Part shown: positions 41,727 through 49,669 of the stretch, one piece after another
Layout of the letters: the number at the start of each line of letters is the position of its first letter
How positions within the stretch are numbered: the first letter of the stretch is position 1
DNA from: Roseicella frigidaeris
GTDB lineage: Bacteria; Pseudomonadota; Alphaproteobacteria; Acetobacterales; Acetobacteraceae
Assembly (NCBI RefSeq): GCF_003258945.1
Contig: NZ_QLIX01000002.1
Coordinates: forward strand, 124,843 to 188,842
Direction of reading: 5' to 3'
DNA length: 64,000 bases
Position numbers and translations under genes: made by a program
The notes under the pieces: model-generated
Seen by the model: the letters and a program-made list of their open reading frames with translations, nothing else
Told to the model about the DNA's origin: nothing
The model's database searches: none

Positions 41727-41766
41727 GGCGCTTCCCGTGAACACCGGTTCACGGGAAGCGCCCTAG
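41723..41766. repeat. 44-bp palindrome (20-bp arms) containing the RNase J stop codon
   Basis: The left arm 41723-41742 (begins CTAGGGCGCTTCC) and right arm 41747-41766 (ends GGAAGCGCCCTAG) are perfectly complementary, with a 4-nt loop ACCG. The stop codon TAG (41724-41726) is part of the arm. In RNA this would be a very stable hairpin right at the stop. Lacking a T-tract, it is more likely an mRNA-end stabiliser, or a dispersed palindrome with terminator activity, than a standard intrinsic terminator. Confidence 0.85.
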
Positions 41767-41778
41767 GCTCCTGTTTTC

Positions 41779-41827
41779 AGAGCATCGTCACCCGATCAGG
41801 TGGGTCCACCCGATCGGGATCTGCTCT
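41779..41827. repeat. REP-like palindrome, copy 1
   Basis: Outer arms AGAGCA (41779-41784) and TGCTCT (41822-41827). Inner 13-bp arms CCCGATCAGGTGG (41791-41803) and CCACCCGATCGGG (41806-41818) pair with one mismatch around a 2-nt turn. The unit is repeated directly downstream and again, inverted, after pyrH. Confidence 0.8.
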
Positions 41828-41830
41828 AGG

Positions 41831-41876
41831 CGTCGTCACCCGTTCGCGTGGTTCCACTCGAACGGGATCCGCGCCA
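41831..41876. repeat. REP-like palindrome, copy 2 (tandem)
   Basis: Starts CGTCGTCACCCG like copy 1 (ATCGTCACCCG). Arms CCCGTTCGCGTGG (41839-41851) and CCACTCGAACGGG (41854-41866) pair with one mismatch around TT, then GGATCCGCGCC. The compensatory change (GATC in copy 1, GTTCG/CGAAC here on both arms) shows that pairing, not just sequence, is kept. The remaining gap to 42123 is GC-rich, with short inverted repeats and no gene I can support. Confidence 0.78.
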
Positions 41877-42123
41877 GGCCATCATCCGCTCCCTCCGGTT
41901 CGCGGACCATGGTCTGGCGTGGTATCGGGCCGCGTGAGTCACGCCTTCGGTGAGTCCCCCTCAGGTCCGAGGGGCCATCGGACCGTCCCTCGAGGGCGGG
42001 GGCTCGGAGCGGCGGCCGCCGAGGCGAGCGAGCGGACCGTGGTCGGGGCGGGCCCCGCCGCCCCGCCGGCGCGGCGGACTGCCTCGCCTCTGTCTCCACC
42101 CCCCAATTCCATCCGAGGACATC

Positions 42124-42384
42124 ATGGGCTGGTTCTCCGGCGTCGTCGTCTACCTGCTGATCTGGTGGGTCGCGCTCTTTGCCGTGTTGCCAATCGGCAC
42201 CCAGCCGAATCCGGAGGGCGATGAGCAGACCGGCTGGCGCGGGGTGCCGCAGCGGCCGCAGCTGCTGCGCAAGGTGGTCATCACGACCCTGGTTTCGGCG
42301 ATTCTCTGGCTCGCGGTCTTCGCGCTGATCGAAAGCGACTGGATCAGCTTCCGGTCCGGCTGGTGGGCGATGCCCGATAAATAG
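42124..42384 (+). CDS. DUF1467 family small membrane protein
   Basis: An 86-residue protein with two transmembrane helices (about residues 5-22 and 52-70). The sequence starts MGWFSGVVVYLLIWWVALFA and has the conserved inter-helix block LPIGTQPNPEGDEQTGWRGV and a tail FRSGWWAMPDK. It matches DUF1467, an alphaproteobacterial family commonly encoded just upstream of proS, as here. Function unknown; inner membrane. A poly-purine region (CATCCGAGGACATC) precedes the ATG. Confidence 0.85.
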   Translation: MGWFSGVVVYLLIWWVALFAVLPIGTQPNPEGDEQTGWRGVPQRPQLLRKVVITTLVSAILWLAVFALIESDWISFRSGWWAMPDK

Positions 42385-42482
42385 GCGAGGAGGCTGGAGC
42401 AGGGCGCTTTGTGCCCATGCATTACGCAAACCGCGCACGACCGCCTTCTTTTTCCGCTTTTCCCGCAGCCTTTGCCATTGTC

Positions 42483-42600
42483 CGGCGTTCGCTATCCGCG
42501 TCACCATAGCGTCAGAGAGAGGGTTGGTCCTCTCTCTGCCGTGTGACTGGCGTTTCCTCCCTAAACTCGGGCCGTGCCGTCGGGCGCGGCCCTTTTTTTG
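42483..42600 (+). ncRNA. Candidate structured small RNA with an exposed anti-Shine-Dalgarno stretch
   Basis: No reading frame explains this interval. Three hairpins follow one another: CGCTAT (42490-42495)/ATAGCG (42506-42511) with a 10-nt loop; CAGAGAGAGG (42513-42522)/CCTCTCTCTG (42529-42538); and the terminator stem at 42569-42592 with seven T. The linker between hairpins 2 and 3 (about 42539-42568) is predicted single-stranded and contains TTTCCTCCC, complementary to Shine-Dalgarno sequences. This layout resembles trans-acting sRNAs of alphaproteobacteria, such as AbcR-type. The 5' end is uncertain: TTGTCC at 42478 is a weak -35 candidate with no good -10. It could instead be the long 3' UTR of the DUF1467 gene. 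Confidence 0.5.
42569..42599 (+). terminator. Strong intrinsic terminator
   Basis: GGGCCG (42569-42574) pairs with CGGCCC (42587-42592), and the inner T-G wobble plus GCC/GGC extend it to a 10-bp stem with a 4-nt loop. TTTTTTT follows at 42593-42599. It is the only fully canonical Rho-independent terminator I see in the window. It ends transcription 214 bp before proS. Confidence 0.9.
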
Positions 42601-42812
42601 TCTATAGCACCGGGGCGCCGAGGCCAAGGCGAAAAATACGGAAACCGAGCCTGTTGCGTTGGTCTTCATGCGCAGGCCCGGTGCGCCGAGACATATAATT
42701 GCGACCGCGCCCATGACCCGCGGGCTTTCCCGGGATCGGCGCCGGGCCCATCCCCGTCCGGACGATTCCGGTCTAAAGGAGAGCCCGAGACCGCCGATCC
42801 CAGGAGTTCGCC
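42600..42812 (+). promoter_or_regulatory. proS upstream region with a consensus -10 box
   Basis: TATAAT occurs at 42694-42699, about 114 bp before the proS start codon, but no good -35 box lies 16-18 bp upstream. Nothing else is recognisable apart from the ribosome-binding site CAGGAG at 42801-42806. Confidence 0.35.
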
Positions 42813-44123
42813 TTGCGCCTGTCCCGCGCCTTCCTGCCGACGCTGAAGGAAACCCCGGCCGAGGCGCAGATCGCCTCGCACCGGCTCATGCTGCGCGCCG
42901 GCATGGTCCGGCAGACCAGCGCCGGCATCTATGTCTGGCTGCCGCTCGGCTGGCGGGTGCTGCAGAAGGTCGAGCAGATCGTCCGCGAGGAGCAGGATGC
43001 CACCGGCGCCCAGGAAATCCTGATGCCGACCATCCAGCCGGCCGATCTCTGGAAGCAGTCCGGCCGACACGACGCCTATGGCCCGGAGATGCTGCGGCTG
43101 AAGGACCGGCACGAGCGGGAGATGCTCTACGGCCCGACCAACGAGGAGATGGTCACCGACATCTTCCGCAGCTATGCGAAGAGCTACCGCGACCTGCCGC
43201 GCAACCTCTACCACATCCAGTGGAAGTTCCGCGACGAGATCCGCCCGCGCTTCGGCGTCATGCGAGGCCGCGAATTCCTGATGAAGGACGCCTATTCCTT
43301 CGATCTCGACTATGCCGGGGCGCGGCGCAGCTACCAGCGCATGTTCGTCGCCTATCTCCGCACCTTCGCCCGCATGGGGCTGAAGGCCATCCCGATGCAG
43401 GCCGATACCGGCCCGATCGGCGGCGATCTCAGCCACGAATTCCTCATCCTCGCCGAGACCGGCGAGAGCCAGGTCTACCTGCACCGGGACCTGCTGGCCT
43501 TCGACGTGCTGTCGCAGACCGTCGATTATGACGGCGACCTCTCGCCCATCGTCGATTTCTGGACCAGCCGCTACGCCGCGACCGACGAGAAGCACGACGC
43601 GGCCGCCTGGGCCGCCATCCCCGCGGCCGACCAGGTTTCGGCGCGGGGGATCGAAATCGGCCACATCTTCTATTTCGGCACCAAGTACAGCGCGCCGATG
43701 GGGCTGCAGGTGAGCGGCCCGGACGGCAAGATGGTCACGCCCGAGATGGGCAGCTACGGCATCGGCGTCTCCCGCCTCGTCGGCGCCATCATCGAGGCGA
43801 ACCACGACGAGCAGGGGATCCGCTGGCCCGAGCCGGTCGCCCCCTTCCGCCTGGCGGTGCTGAACCTGAAGCCCGGCGATGCCGGCGCCGACGCGCTCGC
43901 CGAGCGGCTCTACGCCGCCTTCGATCCCGATGCCGTCTACGATGACCGCGAGGACCGCGCCGGCGTGAAATTCGCCGATGCCGACCTCATGGGCTATCCC
44001 TGGCAGGCCATCATCGGCCCGCGCGGCGCCGCGGCGGGGCGGGTGGAGCTGAAGCGCCGGGCGACCGGCGAGCGGGCGGAGCTCTCGCTCGAGGACGCCA
44101 TCGCGCGCATCCGGGGCGGCTGA
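42813..44123 (+). CDS. proS: Prolyl-tRNA synthetase, short form without editing domain
   Basis: A 436-residue class II synthetase charging tRNA-Pro. It begins with TTG (42813), supported by AGGAG six bases upstream and by the family N-terminus [20 protein letters not shown]. Class II motifs are [20 protein letters not shown] (motif 1 region), then [20 protein letters not shown] (motif 2), [12 protein letters not shown] and [16 protein letters not shown] (motif 3). The roughly 180-residue INS editing insertion of E. coli ProS is absent, typical of alphaproteobacteria, so mischarged Ala-tRNA-Pro would need a separate ProXp/YbaK editor, not seen here. Confidence 0.96.
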   Translation: MRLSRAFLPTLKETPAEAQIASHRLMLRAGMVRQTSAGIYVWLPLGWRVLQKVEQIVREEQDATGAQEILMPTIQPADLWKQSGRHDAYGPEMLRLKDRHEREMLYGPTNEEMVTDIFRSYAKSYRDLPRNLYHIQWKFRDEIRPRFGVMRGREFLMKDAYSFDLDYAGARRSYQRMFVAYLRTFARMGLKAIPMQADTGPIGGDLSHEFLILAETGESQVYLHRDLLAFDVLSQTVDYDGDLSPIVDFWTSRYAATDEKHDAAAWAAIPAADQVSARGIEIGHIFYFGTKYSAPMGLQVSGPDGKMVTPEMGSYGIGVSRLVGAIIEANHDEQGIRWPEPVAPFRLAVLNLKPGDAGADALAERLYAAFDPDAVYDDREDRAGVKFADADLMGYPWQAIIGPRGAAAGRVELKRRATGERAELSLEDAIARIRGG

Positions 44124-44134
44124 GCATCGCCCCG

Positions 44135-45388
44135 ATGTTCGGGCCCTTCGAGCGCATGCTGGCCTGGCGCTACCTGCGCGCCCGCAAGGGGGAGCGCTTC
44201 GTCTCCATCACGGCCGCCTTCTCGCTGCTCGGCATCGCCCTCGGCGTCGCCGCGCTCATCATCGTCATGGCGGTGATGAACGGCTTCCGGCAGGACCTCA
44301 TCGCCCGGATCATCGGCTTGAACGGGCATCTGACGGTGCATCCGGCGAGCGGGCGCAGCCTCGCGGCGTACGAGACGCTGGCGGCGCGGCTGGCCGCCCT
44401 GCCCGGGGTGGCGCAGGCGGTGCCGACCATCGAGGGCCAGGTTCTCCTCACCGGCCAGCAGGGCGGGGCCGCGGGCGGGGCGGTGCGCGGCATCGCCCCG
44501 GAGGCGCTGCGCGCGCGGGGCGTCATCGCCCGCGGCCTCCGCCTCGGCAGCCTGGAGGGCTTCGGCGGCGACGACACCGCCGTGCTCGGGCTCCGCCTCG
44601 CCGCCCGCATGGGGCTCCGGCTCGGCGACCAGGTGACGCTGGTGCTGCCGCAGGCGCGCGGCGCCGATTTCAGCGTGGCGCCGAAGCAGCGCGCCTTCCG
44701 CATCGTCGGCCTCTTCGATATCGGCATGCCGGAATATGACGGCCGCGAGGTCTTCATCCCGCTCGCGGCGGCGCAGGCCTTCTTCGGGCTGGAGCAGGCG
44801 GCGAGCCAGGTGGAGCTCTTCGTCGCCGATCCCGACCAGGTGGCGCCGGTGACGGAGGCGGTGCGGCGGCTGCTGGCCCGCCAGCCCTACCGCGTCACCG
44901 ACTGGCAGGGCGCCAACAGCAGCATCTACGCCGCGGTGGTGGTGGAGCGGAACGTGATGTTCCTCATCCTCACCCTCGTCATCCTGGTCGCCGCCTTCAA
45001 CATCATCTCCTCGCTCACCATGCTGGTGAAGGACAAGGGGCGGGACATCGCCATCCTCCGCACCATGGGGGCGCGGCAGGGCGCCATCCTGCGCATCTTC
45101 CTGCTCTGCGGCGCGACGGTCGGCTGCGGCGGCACGCTGATCGGCTTCCTGCTCGGGCTCGGCATCGCCAGCAATTTCGACGGGCTGCGCGCGGCGCTGC
45201 TGGCGCTGGAGGGCACGCCCTTCTTCCGGCCGGAGCTGCTCTTCCTCACCCAGCTTCCCGCCGTGGTCGATCCGCGCGAGGTCGTCCTCGTCCTCGCCAT
45301 GGGACTCGGCCTCTCGCTGCTGGCGACGCTCTATCCGAGCTGGCGGGCGGCCCGCATCGATCCGGCCCGGGCGCTCCGCCATGGCTGA
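44135..45388 (+). CDS. lolC: LolC/LolE-family lipoprotein-releasing permease, first copy
   Basis: A 417-residue inner-membrane permease of the MacB/FtsX fold: a helix at about 20-45 (SLLGIALGVAALIIVMAVMN), a periplasmic domain of roughly 220 residues, then three C-terminal helices. Family motifs are [20 protein letters not shown] and [20 protein letters not shown], the coupling helix touching LolD. It extracts outer-membrane lipoproteins from the inner membrane and passes them to LolA. The next gene is a clear paralog, so the naming of lolC versus lolE here is by position only. It overlaps the second copy by 8 bp. Confidence 0.92.
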   Translation: MFGPFERMLAWRYLRARKGERFVSITAAFSLLGIALGVAALIIVMAVMNGFRQDLIARIIGLNGHLTVHPASGRSLAAYETLAARLAALPGVAQAVPTIEGQVLLTGQQGGAAGGAVRGIAPEALRARGVIARGLRLGSLEGFGGDDTAVLGLRLAARMGLRLGDQVTLVLPQARGADFSVAPKQRAFRIVGLFDIGMPEYDGREVFIPLAAAQAFFGLEQAASQVELFVADPDQVAPVTEAVRRLLARQPYRVTDWQGANSSIYAAVVVERNVMFLILTLVILVAAFNIISSLTMLVKDKGRDIAILRTMGARQGAILRIFLLCGATVGCGGTLIGFLLGLGIASNFDGLRAALLALEGTPFFRPELLFLTQLPAVVDPREVVLVLAMGLGLSLLATLYPSWRAARIDPARALRHG

Positions 45389-46646
45389 GGCCGGCCGCTT
45401 CGGCGGCTTCGAGCGCGCGGTCGCGGCGCGCTACCTGTCCGCCCGCAAGGGCGAGCGCTTCGTCTCCGTCATCGCCGGCTTCTCGCTCGTCGGCATCGCG
45501 CTCGGCATCGCCACGCTGATCGTCGTGCTCTCGGTGATGGGCGGCTTCCGCCAGGAATTGCTCGGCCGCATCCTCGGCCTGAACGGGCATCTCGGCATCA
45601 CCGCCGCCCAGGGGCGGCTGCCGGACGACCCGGCCCTCGTCGCCCGCATCCGCGCCCTGCCGGAGGTGGCCCAGGCCGCGGCGGTGGTGGAGGGGCAGGT
45701 GCTGCTGACCACCGATGCCGGCGCCTCCGCCGGCGGGCTGGTGCGCGGCATCGCGCCCGAGGACCTGCGGGCGCGGCGGATCATCGCCGACACCATCGCC
45801 GCCGGCAGCCTGGCGCAATTCGGCGGCGAGGATGCGGTCGTCATCGGCACCGGCCTGGCGCGGCGGCTGGATGTCGGGGTCGGCGACCGGGTGACGCTGG
45901 TCTCGCCGCAGGGGCGGGTGACGGTCTTCGGCACCGTGCCGCGGCTCCGCGCCTATCGCATCGTCGCCCTGTTCGAGGTCGGGATGCAGGAATACGACAG
46001 CGGCTTCGTCTTCCTCCCCCTCGCCGCGGCGCAGCTCTTCTTCCAGATGCCGGGGGCGGTCAGCCAGATCGAGGTGCATCTGCGGCAGGCCGACCGGTCG
46101 GCCGAGGCGGCGCTCGCCATCCGCCGGGCGCTGGCCTCCGAGCCGATCCGCATCGCCGACTGGCAGGATGCCAATAGCGGCTTCTTCCAGCTCGTGCAGG
46201 TGCAACGGAACGTGATGTTCCTCATCCTCACCCTCATCATCCTGGTCGCCGCCTTCAACATCGTCTCCTCGCTGACCATGCTGGTGAAGGACAAGGGGCG
46301 GGACATCGCCATCCTCCGCACCATGGGGGCGCGGCGCGGCGCCATCCTGCGCATCTTCCTGCTCTGCGGCGCCGCCATCGGCGGGGCCGGCACGCTGGCC
46401 GGCCTCGGCCTCGGCCTGCTCTTCTGCGCCAATATCGAGGCGATCCGGCAATTCCTCATGCAGCTCACCGGCACCACGGTCTTCGATCCGAACGTGTATT
46501 TCCTGACCCGCATCCCGGCCGTGGTCGATCCGCTCGAGGTGGCGCAGGTGGTCGGGCTCGGGCTCGCCCTCTCCCTGCTCGCCACGCTGCTGCCGAGCTG
46601 GCGGGCGGCGCGGCTCGACCCGGTGGAGGCGTTGCGCGATGAGTGA
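45381..46646 (+). CDS. lolE: LolC/LolE-family lipoprotein-releasing permease, second copy
   Basis: A 421-residue permease aligned end to end with the preceding gene: [20 protein letters not shown], then [40 protein letters not shown] and a C-terminal [18 protein letters not shown]. The DNA of the two genes is almost identical for about 160 bp (44949-45112 against 46208-46371), much closer than elsewhere. This suggests gene conversion or recent duplication with strong selection on the LolD-contact region. Many alphaproteobacteria have a single LolC/E gene whose product probably homodimerises; two copies would allow a heterodimer as in E. coli. It overlaps lolD by 8 bp. Confidence 0.92.
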   Translation: MAEAGRFGGFERAVAARYLSARKGERFVSVIAGFSLVGIALGIATLIVVLSVMGGFRQELLGRILGLNGHLGITAAQGRLPDDPALVARIRALPEVAQAAAVVEGQVLLTTDAGASAGGLVRGIAPEDLRARRIIADTIAAGSLAQFGGEDAVVIGTGLARRLDVGVGDRVTLVSPQGRVTVFGTVPRLRAYRIVALFEVGMQEYDSGFVFLPLAAAQLFFQMPGAVSQIEVHLRQADRSAEAALAIRRALASEPIRIADWQDANSGFFQLVQVQRNVMFLILTLIILVAAFNIVSSLTMLVKDKGRDIAILRTMGARRGAILRIFLLCGAAIGGAGTLAGLGLGLLFCANIEAIRQFLMQLTGTTVFDPNVYFLTRIPAVVDPLEVAQVVGLGLALSLLATLLPSWRAARLDPVEALRDE

Positions 46647-47331
46647 GGCGGCGCCGGCCCTGCGCCTGGCCGCGGTGGAGCGGCGCTTCCGCACGGAGGC
46701 GGGCGAGCTGCCGGTGCTGCGCGGCGCCGAGCTCTCCCTCGCGGCGGGCGAGATCGTGGCGCTGGTCGCGCCCTCTGGCACCGGCAAGTCGACGCTGCTG
46801 CATCTGGCCGGGCTGCTGGAGCGGCCGGATGCCGGCGAGGTCTTCGTCGCCGGTCGCGCCGCCGGCACCCTCTCGGACGATGCGCGGACGGCGATCCGCC
46901 GCACCGCCATCGGCTTCGTCTACCAGTTCCACCACCTGCTGCCGGAGTTCACCGCGGAGGAGAACGTGCTGCTGCCGCAGCTTGCCGCCGGCACCGCCCG
47001 CGGCGCGGCGCGGCAGCGGGCGCGGGCGCTGCTGGCGAGCTTTGGGCTCGAGGGGCGGGAGCATCACCGCCCGGGCCGCCTCTCCGGCGGCGAGCAGCAG
47101 CGCGTGGCGATCGCCCGGGCGCTGGCCAACCGGCCGCAGATCCTCCTCGCCGATGAGCCGACCGGCAATCTCGACCTCGGCACGGCCAACCGGGTCTTCG
47201 AGGAGCTGCTGCAGGCGGTGCGCGGCCAGGGCCTCGCCGCGCTGATCGCCACCCATAACCCGGAGCTGGCGGCGCGCATGGACCGGGTGGTGACGCTGCG
47301 CGAGGGGCGGGTGGCGACACAGCGCCCGTAA
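46639..47331 (+). CDS. lolD: Lipoprotein-releasing system ATP-binding protein
   Basis: A 230-residue ABC ATPase of the MacB/LolD class. Walker A is [18 protein letters not shown] (about residues 45-52 for the P-loop), the Q-loop region is [20 protein letters not shown], which contains the LolD-type H-H-L-L-P-E-F motif, the ABC signature is [15 protein letters not shown] and Walker B is [12 protein letters not shown]. It powers the two permeases encoded directly upstream. The ATG lies inside the end of the second permease gene. The run DUF1467-proS-lolC-lolE-lolD-dnaE is interrupted only by the low-GC interval that follows. Confidence 0.95.
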   Translation: MSEAAPALRLAAVERRFRTEAGELPVLRGAELSLAAGEIVALVAPSGTGKSTLLHLAGLLERPDAGEVFVAGRAAGTLSDDARTAIRRTAIGFVYQFHHLLPEFTAEENVLLPQLAAGTARGAARQRARALLASFGLEGREHHRPGRLSGGEQQRVAIARALANRPQILLADEPTGNLDLGTANRVFEELLQAVRGQGLAALIATHNPELAARMDRVVTLREGRVATQRP

Positions 47332-47340
47332 TGGCCTGAT

Positions 47341-47369
47341 CCCGAAGTCCTTCGGATGTCGCTTTCGGG
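47341..47369. terminator. Weak hairpin after lolD
   Basis: CCCGAA (47341-47346) can pair with TTCGGG (47364-47369); alternatively CCGAAG (47342-47347) pairs with CTTCGG (47350-47355). It lies between the converging ends of lolD and the orphan gene. No T-tract on the plus strand. Confidence 0.3.
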
Positions 47370-47431
47370 TGACGACATTGCGGAAACAACAGGTTGGAGC
47401 CTGCTGAGCAGCATCCACCGCAAGCAAGAAG

Positions 47432-48340
47432 TCACAGCGCCAAGGGTCTCCGCGTACGGCCGAAAGAAGCTTGCACCTGCTTTTCAAGCCAAGCGGATTC
47501 AATGTGCGGACTGGCATTCGGGGCAAGATAGGTCGCGGCGAGCGATTTCTCTATTCGTCCATCAATGTCGATCAAACGGTAAAAAATATTCTCCATTTCG
47601 ACATATTCGGGGTCAGTATGGCGACCCACCGTTTGCAACAGGTCCGAAAAATGCGCCCGCATACCGTCACGGCTAGCCAGGGTATCATGAAAGGAGCGTG
47701 TGATACGATCTCGCATCAACAACCCCGTCGGATCCCCGTGGGAATCAACGGGTCCAGTCGATTTGACAAGCCGGTAGACCAACCATCCCACGCCAAGCCG
47801 CAGCGCGTCCTGGCCGAGCGGGCTGCATAAGAACTCGTCGCCGAAGCCGATAGGATCATCATATCTATAGAGTGCGGCGCCAAAGTCCTCGCATTTGATC
47901 TGATCGACGAGGAGTTTTACATCCGGCGTCCGTATCGTGCCATCATCGCCGGGAGCGAGATAGATCGAGGCAAACTCCGCCTCGAGCAGTTGGGAAAATC
48001 GATACTTGCGATAGTCATGGGTTTGGGGTTGCTGATGACCGCCCTCCGGCCTGGGATCCGAGGCCGCGCATTCGGCCCAGGCCCGGGCTTCGGCCCGACG
48101 ACGGAGCAGACAGTCGATGCCATCGATCGACAGCAGAGGCTCCTCATCATCGTAGTGCCACGACGACCTGACCATCTCATGGTAAGCTGCGGCCCCTATG
48201 CCAAGCCGCAGCGCGTCCTGGCCCAGCGGGCCGCGCATGACGGCATCGGCGTCGCAGAGGCGGCCGATCCGGTCGCGGGATAGCCGATATCCCCAAACGA
48301 TGCCTTTCAGCCGGTTGATCTCGGAATAATTGTACAACAT
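47432..48340 (-). CDS. Unrecognised two-repeat protein in a low-GC interval
   Basis: 302 residues from ATG 48340 (MLYNYSEINRLKGIVWGYRL). I do not recognise the family. The protein is built of two diverged halves. Residues 38-47 and 174-183 both read PLGQDALRLG, followed by I/V-G and a Y helix. Residues 125-130 (SIYLAP) and 269-274 (ATYLAP) start a second shared block that ends in a charged helix with Leu-Val/Leu-Glu pairs. No signal peptide or membrane helix is evident; the composition is acidic and soluble. The DNA has visibly lower GC and more AT-rich codons than all neighbours, which suggests acquisition by transfer. It is on the strand opposite to the flanking housekeeping genes. It is a real gene by length, start context and internal repeat structure, but its function is open. 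Confidence 0.7.
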   Translation of the reverse strand: MLYNYSEINRLKGIVWGYRLSRDRIGRLCDADAVMRGPLGQDALRLGIGAAAYHEMVRSSWHYDDEEPLLSIDGIDCLLRRRAEARAWAECAASDPRPEGGHQQPQTHDYRKYRFSQLLEAEFASIYLAPGDDGTIRTPDVKLLVDQIKCEDFGAALYRYDDPIGFGDEFLCSPLGQDALRLGVGWLVYRLVKSTGPVDSHGDPTGLLMRDRITRSFHDTLASRDGMRAHFSDLLQTVGRHTDPEYVEMENIFYRLIDIDGRIEKSLAATYLAPNASPHIESAWLEKQVQASFGRTRRPLAL

Positions 48341-48702
48341 CGTCTGGATACCCCATCACGCGACAGGCGGTTGGCGTCCCGGCTTGATCCGGGATTTTCC
48401 TGGTCATCGAAGCAACCAGAAGGCGATGCCAGCATCAACCATTCCCCATAATATTGTAAATTCAGAATAAAAAATTGCAGGCCCTCCGATTGCCGTGCAA
48501 AGGAGAAGGCGGCGTGCGGGGCGGAGCGTTGCCGCGCCACGGCCCTCCGATTCGCGGCGCCGCTGCGCGAATCCCGTCCCCATGCCGGCCCGAGCGACCA
48601 TCCGACGCCGCGTGGGCGGCACGGACGCCGGCCTTCCGCCTGGACGAGATCCGCCGGCATCGCGGACGACCCTGACGGCGGTCCAGGCAGGGCGGCCGGG
48701 CT
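48341..48702 (-). promoter_or_regulatory. Leader and possible promoter of the orphan gene, and gap to the EamA gene
   Basis: The most AT-rich run of the window lies at 48448-48477. Read on the minus strand it offers TACAAT (48458 down to 48453) with CTGCAA 16 bp upstream, giving a predicted start about 105 bp before the orphan ATG. Overlapping TATTAT (48453-48448) is an alternative -10. A short hairpin TCCCGG/CCGGGA (48377-48382/48389-48394) lies in the leader. From about 48480 to 48702 the sequence returns to high GC with no gene I can support. Confidence 0.4.
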
Positions 48703-49623
48703 TCAGGCAGGCTTCGAAGCGGCGTCCGTGCGCCGGCGCACGGCACCCGGCCGCCACAGCGCGCCGCAGAGCATGCCGAGGATGACGAGCGCCATGCCCG
48801 CGAGCTGCGGCGCCGTCACCGGCTCGCCCAGCAGTAGCCAAGCCCAGAAGACGCCGAGCGCCGGGACCAGCGGCGGCAGCAGCGCGCCGCGGGCCGGGCC
48901 GAGCAGCGCCACCGCCCGGCTGTAGAGCACCACCGCGATGCCGCCGGCGATCAGCCCCTGATAGACGGCCTGCAGCAGCGCCTCGCCCGGGTGGTCCGGC
49001 ACGCCGCCCGGCCCGAGCAACAGCAGGTGCAGCGGCACCCAGGCCAGCGAGACGGCGCCGGCGGCCGCCGCGGCCCGGGTGCCGGATACCTGCCAGCGCC
49101 GCATCAGCACGCCGAAGAGCGCCCAGGTGAAGCCGCTCGCCAGCAGCAGCAGGTCGCCGATCCAGGCCCTGCCGGCGCCCTGGGCGAGGGAGGCGCCGCC
49201 GATCAGCAGCAGCCCGGCGCCGAGGATGCCGAGGCCCAGCCGTACCCCGATCTCCGGCGCCTGCCGCAGCATCCACCAGCCTAGCAGGGGCGCGAAGAGA
49301 ACCGTCGCGCCGGGATTGAGGATGGAGGCATGCGTCGCCGGCGCGAATTGCAGCGCCGCGACGGTCAGCAGGTAGTAGGGGGCGCCGGCGAGCAGGGCGA
49401 GCACCGCCGCCCGCGGCAGCGACAGCCCGCCGAGGCCGATGCGCCAGAGCAGCCCGCCCATCAGCAGCCCGGCGGTGGCGGAGCGCAGCAGCAGCAGGTC
49501 GGCGAGCGAGAGGCCATGCGCCAGCCCATGCCGCGTCGAGGCGAAATTGCCGCTGAACAGCGCCATGGCGAGCACGCCGGCGGCGATGGTGCGGCGATCC
49601 CCGCGGCGCTGGTCATCCGGCAT
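48703..49623 (-). CDS. EamA/DMT-superfamily transporter
   Basis: A 306-residue exporter-type membrane protein from ATG 49623 (MPDDQRRGDRRTIAAGVLAM). About ten hydrophobic helices form two EamA repeats. The first begins AAGVLAMALFSGNFASTRHG, and the second begins near SGFTWALFGVLMRRWQVSGT, followed by LVPALGVFWAWLLLGEPVTA, the P-x-x-x-x-x-x-x-x-x-x-L-G-E-x-x-T/S pattern of the family. The family exports amino acids, nucleobases or other metabolites. Divergent from dnaE across 46 bp. Whether it arrived together with the orphan gene is unclear; its GC content is like the rest of the genome. Confidence 0.88.
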   Translation of the reverse strand: MPDDQRRGDRRTIAAGVLAMALFSGNFASTRHGLAHGLSLADLLLLRSATAGLLMGGLLWRIGLGGLSLPRAAVLALLAGAPYYLLTVAALQFAPATHASILNPGATVLFAPLLGWWMLRQAPEIGVRLGLGILGAGLLLIGGASLAQGAGRAWIGDLLLLASGFTWALFGVLMRRWQVSGTRAAAAAGAVSLAWVPLHLLLLGPGGVPDHPGEALLQAVYQGLIAGGIAVVLYSRAVALLGPARGALLPPLVPALGVFWAWLLLGEPVTAPQLAGMALVILGMLCGALWRPGAVRRRTDAASKPA

Positions 49624-49669
49624 CGGGCGAGTGTGCCGGCAGGCGGCCGGGCATGCTACCCTGCCGGGC

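Noticed and set aside
41723-41876. A CRISPR array at the palindromes after the RNase J gene
   Set aside because: Only two directly repeated units, each self-complementary over its whole length, no regular unique spacers and no cas genes.
47341-48702. An insertion sequence in the low-GC interval
   Set aside because: No transposase motif, no terminal inverted repeats and no target-site duplication could be found by eye.
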